Assembly (NCBI RefSeq): GCF_022606295.1
Contig: NZ_JAHHZS010000019.1
Coordinates: 34,521-98,520, forward strand
DNA from: Arthrobacter bambusae
GTDB lineage: Bacteria > Actinomycetota > Actinomycetes > Actinomycetales > Micrococcaceae
Direction of reading: 5' to 3'
Length of the DNA stretch: 64,000 bases
In this document: positions 58,769-64,000 of the stretch, piece by piece
How positions within the stretch are numbered: position 1 is the first letter of the stretch
Layout: every line of letters starts with the position of its first letter
The notes under the pieces: model-generated
Seen by the model: the letters and a program-made list of their open reading frames with translations, nothing else
Databases searched by the model: none
Told to the model about the DNA's origin: nothing
Program-made: the position numbers and the translations under genes

Positions 58769-60595
58769 ATGGGCGATCTGGCGCGACTGCCGTTGCTTGA
58801 GAAGGCACCTACTACGCATGCACGCCTGTTGGCCTGGGTGGAGGAAGTAGCCGAGCTGACACAGCCGGACCGCATCCACTGGGTCGACGGCAGTGAAGCT
58901 GAAAACAAGAAGCTGACCGACGAACTCGTTGCGGCCGGCACCCTGAAGAGGTTGAACCAAGAGCTCTTCCCCAACTCTTTCGCTGCATTCTCTGATCCCG
59001 CGGACGTAGCCCGCGTGGAAGAACAGACCTACATCTGCTCCGAGAAGGAGCACGACGCAGGCTTCACCAACAACTGGATGGCTCCGGCCGAGATGAAGCA
59101 GAAGCTGCGCGCGCTGTTCGCCGGCTCCATGCGCGGCCGCACCATGTACGTCATTCCGTTCGTCATGGGCCACCTGGATGCCGAAGATCCGAAGTTCGGC
59201 GTCGAGATCACCGACTCCGCCTACGTTGTTGCCTCGATGCGCATCATGGCCCGCATCGGCACAGACGTCCTTGAGCGCATTACGCAGACCGACGCTTTCT
59301 TCGTCCCCGCGTTGCACTCCCTCGGCGCTCCGTTGGAAGCCGGCCAGGCCGACGTCGCATGGCCTTGCAACCCCGACAAGTGGATCGTGCACTTCCCGGA
59401 AGAGCGCTCCATTTGGTCCTTCGGCTCCGGCTATGGCGGCAACGCACTCCTCGGCAAGAAGTGCTACGCCCTCCGCATCGCGTCCGTCATGGCCCGCGAC
59501 GAAGGCTGGCTGGCCGAGCACATGCTCATCCTGAAGCTGACTTCGCCCGAGCAGAAGACCTACTACATCTCCGCGGCATTCCCCTCCGCTTGCGGCAAGA
59601 CCAACCTCGCGCTGCTCGACCCCACCATCAAGGGCTGGAAGGTCGAGACCCTCGGCGACGACATCACCTGGATGCGGTTCGGCAAGGACGGCGAACTCCG
59701 CGCCGTCAACCCCGAGGCCGGCCTGTTCGGCGTCGCTCCCGGCACCGGTTGGGGCACCAACCCCAACGCGATGCGCGCTATTGCCAAGGGCAACAGCATC
59801 TTCACCAACGTCGCGCTGACCGACGACGGCGGCGTCTGGTGGGAGGGCATGACGCAGGAAACTCCGGCGCACCTGACTGACTGGCAGGGCAACTCCTGGA
59901 CTCCCGAGTCCGACAAGCCTGCTGCGCACCCGAACTCCCGCTTCTGCACCCCGATCGACCAGATCGACATGCTCGCCGAGGAGTACTTCAGCCCCGACGG
60001 CGTAGAGCTCTCCGCGATCCTCTTCGGCGGCCGCCGGAAGACCACCATCCCGCTGGTCACCGAGGCCCGTGACTGGTCCAACGGCATCTTCATGGGTTCC
60101 ACGCTGTCCTCCGAGACCACCGCTGCTGCGGCCGGTGCCGTCGGCGTCGTGCGCCGCGACCCCATGGCCATGCTGCCGTTCATTGGCTACGACGCAGGCG
60201 ACTACCTGAACCACTGGGTCAACCTGTCCGCCAAGGCCAACCCTGAGCGGCTGCCCAAGATCTTCCTGGTCAACTGGTTCCGCCGCACTGCCGAAGGTGG
60301 ATTCGCCTGGCCCGGCTTCGGTGACAACGCCCGCGTCCTCAAGTGGGCCATCGAGCGGCTTGAAGGCAAGGCCGACGCCGTCGAGACCCCCATCGGCTTC
60401 GTGCCGACCGGCGAGGCCATCGATCTCGAAGGCCTGGACATGACCCCCGCCGAGGTGGAAGCCGCAGTACGCGTCGACCCGGCCGAGTGGGAGACCGAAC
60501 TGGCATCGATCGAGGAATGGTACGCAAAGTTCGGCGGTTCCCTGCCGGCCGCGCTCATCTCCGAGCTCGACGGACTGAAGGCCCGCCTGGCCTAG
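58769..60595 (+). CDS. pckG: Phosphoenolpyruvate carboxykinase (GTP)
   Basis: A 608-aa GTP-dependent PEPCK catalysing oxaloacetate + GTP to PEP + CO2 + GDP, the first committed step of gluconeogenesis. Signature regions are [13 protein letters not shown] (P-loop with the active-site Cys), [10 protein letters not shown] (Mn/GTP site), [41 protein letters not shown] and the N-terminal [14 protein letters not shown]. The length matches the family. ATG 58769 follows GAGGAAGGG. The upstream gap of about 280 bp holds tRNA-Arg and the two palindromes. Confidence 0.98.
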   Translation: MGDLARLPLLEKAPTTHARLLAWVEEVAELTQPDRIHWVDGSEAENKKLTDELVAAGTLKRLNQELFPNSFAAFSDPADVARVEEQTYICSEKEHDAGFTNNWMAPAEMKQKLRALFAGSMRGRTMYVIPFVMGHLDAEDPKFGVEITDSAYVVASMRIMARIGTDVLERITQTDAFFVPALHSLGAPLEAGQADVAWPCNPDKWIVHFPEERSIWSFGSGYGGNALLGKKCYALRIASVMARDEGWLAEHMLILKLTSPEQKTYYISAAFPSACGKTNLALLDPTIKGWKVETLGDDITWMRFGKDGELRAVNPEAGLFGVAPGTGWGTNPNAMRAIAKGNSIFTNVALTDDGGVWWEGMTQETPAHLTDWQGNSWTPESDKPAAHPNSRFCTPIDQIDMLAEEYFSPDGVELSAILFGGRRKTTIPLVTEARDWSNGIFMGSTLSSETTAAAAGAVGVVRRDPMAMLPFIGYDAGDYLNHWVNLSAKANPERLPKIFLVNWFRRTAEGGFAWPGFGDNARVLKWAIERLEGKADAVETPIGFVPTGEAIDLEGLDMTPAEVEAAVRVDPAEWETELASIEEWYAKFGGSLPAALISELDGLKARLA

Positions 60596-60618
60596 CCCAC
60601 CTGCCGGAACCTGGCTTA

Positions 60619-60661
60619 CGACGACGGCGATCCCACACCTGGTGCGGGATCGCCGTCGTCG
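60619..60661 (+). terminator. Terminator after pckG
   Basis: 16-bp perfect arms (CGACGACGGCGATCCC / GGGATCGCCGTCGTCG) with an 11-nt loop, followed by TTT, 24 bp after the pckG stop. Confidence 0.85.
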
Positions 60662-60722
60662 TTTCCGCACGGTGGAGCAGTCGTCGCGGAGCATTGTGCC
60701 GTGATCGGGCCGAGAGTAGCTT

Positions 60723-60745
60723 TTAGAGAACCAGCAGTTCTCTAA
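60723..60745. promoter_or_regulatory. TetR-type operator upstream of the PEP-synthase-like gene
   Basis: Perfect inverted repeat TTAGAGAAC-CAGCA-GTTCTCTAA (9-bp arms, 5-nt spacer), ending 17 bp before the start at 60763. The TetR gene two genes downstream in the same unit (63347) is the obvious candidate binder. Confidence 0.7.
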
Positions 60746-60762
60746 TTCCGGGGGTCCGCGTT

Positions 60763-63345
60763 ATGGACGATGCCCAGCAGCACACCAAAGACTCCACGGG
60801 GTCGGGACCGCCTGAAGCGCCGAAGCCGACCATCGCGTCCTTGGCCCAATTTGGCGTGGGGGACATCGCTGTTGCCGGCGGAAAAGGTGCCGCCCTGGGG
60901 GAGTTGGTGCGTCAGGGGTTTCCCGTGCCGCCGGGATTTATCCTCACCACGGACGCGTACTCGTCCTTCCTGGCGGAAACGAACGTGGGTGCCGCGCTGG
61001 GCGGTTTCCTGTCCGTCGGGCCGGATGAAGCTCCCGACGGCGGCGATGGTACCGGTAGTGCGGCACTCCGGGCCCTCTTCGCCGGGGCGGAAATGCCCGG
61101 CTGGCTGCGGCAGGAGATCCTCGATGCCTATGCGGGGCTGGGCGGCGGGCCAGTCGCGGTCCGCTCCAGCGCCACGGCGGAGGATCTTCCGGGAGCCGCG
61201 TTCGCCGGTCAACAGGACACCTATCTCAACGTGCTCGGCGGAGACGGTGTCGTCCAGGCGGTCGCCAATTGCTGGGCATCGTTGTGGACGGACCGGGCCA
61301 TGGCCTATCGCCGACGGCAGGGGATCGATCCGCACGAGGTGGCGATCGCCGTCGTCGTGCAAAAAATGGTGCCCGCCGCGATGGCGGGCGTGCTGTTCAC
61401 TGCGAACCCGGTCACGGGCGAGCGCGGCGAGATGGTGGTGGACGCGAACCCCGGGCTGGGGGAGGCCGTGGTCTCCGGGAGGGTGACGCCGGAGCACTAC
61501 GTGTTGGACCGCTCGGGGAAAACGCTGAGTTTCACGCCCGGTGGCCGCGAGGTGGTGATCAGCGTGGCCGAGGGTGGCGGTACGCAGGAAAACTCCGGTA
61601 CGCAAAGCACGAAACCAGGGCTCGCCGCGGAGGAATTGGCGGAACTCGCCAGGCTGGGAAGGAAAGCCCAGCAACATTTCGGCCGGCCACAGGACATCGA
61701 GTGGGCGGCGGTCGACGGAACGCTTTACATCCTGCAGTCGAGGCCCTTGACCGCCCTCCCGCCCCAACCGCCCGTCCTCAACGCGGTCCAACGGCGCGTC
61801 GGGCCGTTCTTCATCGAGATGTTCCAGGAGCGGCCCTATCCCTTGGACGTATCCGGCTGGATGAGTAGGGGGATCCTCGCCATGCTGCACGGGATGGCCG
61901 GGAGCGTGGGGGTGGTCTTCCCGGCGGTGGAGGAGTTGCTGCCGGAGGAAGACGGGGTGGTGGTCCAGCTCATCCCGCCGGTTCCGCGCCCGACTGTCCG
62001 GACGATTGCCGCGCCGCTGTCCTTGTTGCGCCGGGCGAGGCGATTCAAGGCTGCCGCCTGGACCCGGGATCCGCGTTTCTCCCTGTTCCTCGGCAACATC
62101 GAACGACTGAACGGCACGGACCTTGGCCCGTTGCGGTGGCGCGTGGTTGTTGCATTTGCCGGGGAATGCTTCGCGGCGATGCAGAGCATCACAGATTTGA
62201 GGGTTTCGTATCTGCCGGGCATCCTGGTGCCGGTGCTGAAAATGCGGTTGATGCTCTTGCTCCTGGGCAAGACGAAGCTTGCGCCTGCATTGATCGCCGG
62301 GGCGGAAACGCGGACGAGCCAAGCGAACAGGGCCCTCGAACGGCTCGCTTCCATCGCGGGGGACGATCCGGGGTTGTCCCGCGCGTTACTTGATTCAGCA
62401 CCCCGTGAGCTCCTGGACGTGGTGGAAAAGGAACCCGGTCATCGCGCATTCCGAGAGGCTTTCGAGGCGTTCCAGCTCGAGTACGGCCACCGCGAAACCA
62501 CGAGCGTTGTCCTCAGTAGTTCGCCTACGTGGTCCGATGCCCCCGAGGTGGTTCTGGGGTTGGTCAAGGCCATGTCTGGAGAACGGCCTCAAACAGTTGA
62601 CCAGTCCGGGGATGCGCTCGCGGCACTGAAACGCCATCCGGCCCTCCGTTTCGAACCGCTGCGTCGGCGGGTGCTCGCCGCCGTCGAGTCCGCCCAAGCC
62701 GGCATGGCGTTCCGCGAGGACAGCCACTTCTACGCGACCAAAGCGATCCCGCCGATCCGCCGGGCCTACCGGGAGCTAGGCCGCCGGTTGGTGTTGGCCG
62801 GCGTGCTCGATGAGCCCGACGAAATCTATCACCTGCGGTTCGAGGAACTGGAGTCCATCAAGGACAACGACGACGGCGCTCTGCCGGCTTCGCTCCGTGA
62901 CCGATTCCGGCCGCTGGTGCTGGCGCGCGCGGCGAAGCGGCGCGGGCTCGAAGGCATCCCGTTGCTCGATCCTGCTTTGCTCTTCGCCGGGAACCGCAAG
63001 GTCGAAGGGGCCCTGGTCTCCGGCACTCCGGCCAGCCGGGGCCAAGCGACCGGTCCGGTCCGTGTGATCCGTGGACCGGCGGAGTTCGGACAATTGCGCA
63101 GTGGCGAGGTCCTGGTCTGCCCGTATACCAACCCGGCCTGGACGCCGCTGTTCCAGAGGGCCGCCGCGGTTGTGGTGGACGCCGGTGGGCTCGGCTCACA
63201 CGCGGCGATTGTCGCGAGGGAATACGGCATTCCGGCCGTCATGGGAACCGGCTCTGGCACGAGTATCCTGGCCGACGGCCAACGGGTATTCGTGGACGGA
63301 ACCCGGGGAGTGGTTCTGCCGGCCGCTTCGGCGGAGAGGCCTTGA
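60763..63345 (+). CDS. PEP/pyruvate-binding phosphotransferase (PEP-synthase-like; rifampin-phosphotransferase-type architecture)
   Basis: An 860-aa multidomain enzyme. The N-terminal ATP-grasp-type PEP/pyruvate-binding domain (about 20-330) shows GGKGAALGELVRQGFPVPPGF and PVAVRSSATAEDLPGAAFAGQ. A C-terminal swivelling His domain (about 775-855) shows SRGQATGPVRVI, then VVVDAGGLGSHAAIVAREYGIPAV with the phospho-His. The roughly 430-residue middle region carries neither PEP-synthase nor PPDK catalytic-barrel motifs. This three-part plan and the length fit rifampin-phosphotransferase-type enzymes, but the substrate is not determined. Probably one unit with the TetR gene. Confidence 0.82.
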   Translation: MDDAQQHTKDSTGSGPPEAPKPTIASLAQFGVGDIAVAGGKGAALGELVRQGFPVPPGFILTTDAYSSFLAETNVGAALGGFLSVGPDEAPDGGDGTGSAALRALFAGAEMPGWLRQEILDAYAGLGGGPVAVRSSATAEDLPGAAFAGQQDTYLNVLGGDGVVQAVANCWASLWTDRAMAYRRRQGIDPHEVAIAVVVQKMVPAAMAGVLFTANPVTGERGEMVVDANPGLGEAVVSGRVTPEHYVLDRSGKTLSFTPGGREVVISVAEGGGTQENSGTQSTKPGLAAEELAELARLGRKAQQHFGRPQDIEWAAVDGTLYILQSRPLTALPPQPPVLNAVQRRVGPFFIEMFQERPYPLDVSGWMSRGILAMLHGMAGSVGVVFPAVEELLPEEDGVVVQLIPPVPRPTVRTIAAPLSLLRRARRFKAAAWTRDPRFSLFLGNIERLNGTDLGPLRWRVVVAFAGECFAAMQSITDLRVSYLPGILVPVLKMRLMLLLLGKTKLAPALIAGAETRTSQANRALERLASIAGDDPGLSRALLDSAPRELLDVVEKEPGHRAFREAFEAFQLEYGHRETTSVVLSSSPTWSDAPEVVLGLVKAMSGERPQTVDQSGDALAALKRHPALRFEPLRRRVLAAVESAQAGMAFREDSHFYATKAIPPIRRAYRELGRRLVLAGVLDEPDEIYHLRFEELESIKDNDDGALPASLRDRFRPLVLARAAKRRGLEGIPLLDPALLFAGNRKVEGALVSGTPASRGQATGPVRVIRGPAEFGQLRSGEVLVCPYTNPAWTPLFQRAAAVVVDAGGLGSHAAIVAREYGIPAVMGTGSGTSILADGQRVFVDGTRGVVLPAASAERP

Positions 63346-63346
63346 G

Positions 63347-63952
63347 ATGCCGCAGCAGCGGGATCACCGGAAGCTGCCGCGCCGCCGCGGGGCGGCCCTG
63401 AACAGCGCAATCTTCAAGGCGGTCCGGGAAGAGATCGCCGAATCCGGCTACGCAGGGTTGACCATGGACAGCGTTGCCGAGCGCGCCAGGGCGAGCAAGG
63501 CGTCGCTCTACCGGCGGTGGCCCGGGCGCGCGGCCCTGGTCCTCGAAGCAGCCTACGATGCCATGCCTGGTCCGGCGTCCGCGCCCGATACCGGTAGCCT
63601 GCGCGGAGATGCCCTCGCGATCCTGCGGCTCGTGGCCCAGCAACTGGAAGGAGCAGTAGGGCAAGCCATGCGCGGGCTCTTGGGGGAGGCGCTGCAGAAT
63701 CCGGCGGTGGCGGCTGAGATCCGGGAGTACGCCCGCGGCAACGTGGCAAAGATCATGCGCGCCATCATTGAGCAGGCCGCGTCCCGCGGCGAATGCGATC
63801 CGAGCGTAGCGACGGAGACCAGGATCGAGGCCGGCCCCGCCTTGTTGCGGCAGCGGTTCATCTTCTCGGGCGCGCCGATCGACGACGAATTCCTGGTGCA
63901 CGTGGTGGACGAGGTGATGCTGCCGCTGCTAATGGCCGGGCCGCCCAACTGA
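63347..63952 (+). CDS. TetR/AcrR-family regulator
   Basis: A 201-aa TetR protein. The HTH is TMDSVAERARASKASLYRRWPGRAAL at residues about 38-63. The helical ligand domain of the TetR_C type follows (LRLVAQQLEGAVGQAMRGLLGEALQNP). ATG 63347 lies one base after the PEP-synthase-like stop and is preceded by GAGAGG. The last three codons and stop form part of a CCCAACTGACTCGCA-family inverted repeat. Likely repressor of its own unit through the palindrome at 60723-60745. Confidence 0.9.
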   Translation: MPQQRDHRKLPRRRGAALNSAIFKAVREEIAESGYAGLTMDSVAERARASKASLYRRWPGRAALVLEAAYDAMPGPASAPDTGSLRGDALAILRLVAQQLEGAVGQAMRGLLGEALQNPAVAAEIREYARGNVAKIMRAIIEQAASRGECDPSVATETRIEAGPALLRQRFIFSGAPIDDEFLVHVVDEVMLPLLMAGPPN

Positions 63953-64000
63953 CTCGCAGTAGGTGTCGTTTTGGGGCCTCTAAACGACACCTACTGCTTG
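63944..64000. repeat. CCCAACTGACTCGCA-family inverted repeat, copy 4 (incomplete at window end)
   Basis: The left arm CCCAACTGACTCGCAGTAGG and inner arms GTGTCGTTTT / AAACGACAC match the family. The right arm runs to CTACTGCTTG at the window edge, so its outer part is either diverged or cut off. The TetR stop codon (63950-63952) lies inside the left arm. Confidence 0.8.

Noticed and set aside
58679..60694. 671-codon minus-strand frame over pckG
   Set aside because: It is antisense to pckG, which has all PEPCK motifs; no motif in the reverse protein.
60723..60745. Rifampin-associated element
   Set aside because: The known 19-bp element has a different sequence; the palindrome here is better explained as a TetR site.
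60742..62322. 526-codon minus-strand frame over the PEP-synthase-like gene
   Set aside because: Antisense shadow; the plus strand has clear PEP/pyruvate-binding and His domains.

Overview
This 64 kb window is GC-rich, densely coded chromosomal DNA from an actinobacterium, most likely an Arthrobacter-type member of the Micrococcaceae. The assignment rests on a GTP-type PEP carboxykinase, a c-di-AMP riboswitch ahead of a lytic-transglycosylase-type protein, TcrX/TcrY-like two-component genes, many GntR/TetR/LacI regulators, and long ATGA/GTGA-coupled operons. I see no phage, plasmid, transposase, rRNA or CRISPR sequence. Two tRNA genes are present: Ser(CGA) and Arg(ACG).

Layout. 1-7,029 (minus): a molybdenum-hydroxylase cluster (moaA, CoxD-like AAA ATPase, CoxE-like VWA protein, XdhC/CoxI protein, CoxS-like 2Fe-2S subunit, form-II CoxL-like large subunit running off the left edge). 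7,141-10,907: a DUF2848 protein, an MHS-type transporter, an FCD-GntR regulator and a nitrilase-family amidase, with GTATAC palindromes in both control regions. 10,904-18,748: housekeeping and small enzymes (DUF2087, DHFR-like, tRNA-Ser, a dehydrogenase plus degenerate pterin synthase pair, winged-helix protein, acylphosphatase, VOC, tadA, upp, HAD). 18,683-26,482 (minus): a seven-gene amino-sugar operon (SSS symporter, AGE epimerase, NagB-like, SIS, NagA-like, ceramidase-like, LacI) in which all six junctions are 4-bp overlaps. 26,607-35,531 (minus): two YkcB-type GT39 mannosyltransferase-like proteins, a GT2-GtrA fusion, the riboswitch-controlled transglycosylase and a two-component system divergent from a repeat-bearing membrane protein. 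36,787-38,591: an RsbQ-like hydrolase coupled to a PAS-GGDEF protein. 39,142-43,206: an orphan OmpR-type DNA-binding protein, a SixA-like phosphatase, a LysR/EamA pair and a membrane protein. 43,258-46,636: TetR, a YhgE/Pip permease and a degenerate ABC ATPase. 46,711-58,247: a flavin disulfide oxidoreductase and a sialic-acid locus (NanE, NanK, NanA-like, a family-5 peptide-type ABC transporter with a fused permease-ATPase, and a divergent GntR regulator). 58,412-63,952: tRNA-Arg, pckG, a PEP-synthase/rifampin-phosphotransferase-like enzyme and TetR.

How it fits together. The sialic-acid locus would import sialic acid and convert it to GlcNAc-6-P, but it has no NagA or NagB. The seven-gene operon supplies NagA- and NagB-like enzymes under a different regulator, although its NagB has altered active-site residues and may act on another sugar. 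PckG and the PEP-synthase-like protein share PEP as metabolite class.

Across the window one family of roughly 66-bp inverted repeats (CCCAACTGACTCGCA-type ends) sits directly behind stop codons at four places. Candidate operators are visible for most local regulators. The most unusual features are the fully overlapped amino-sugar operon with its catalytically atypical NagB-like and ceramidase-like members, the RsbQ/PAS-GGDEF pair, the nucleotide-site-degenerate ABC ATPase, and a pterin-synthase relative lacking a zinc ligand and the catalytic cysteine.
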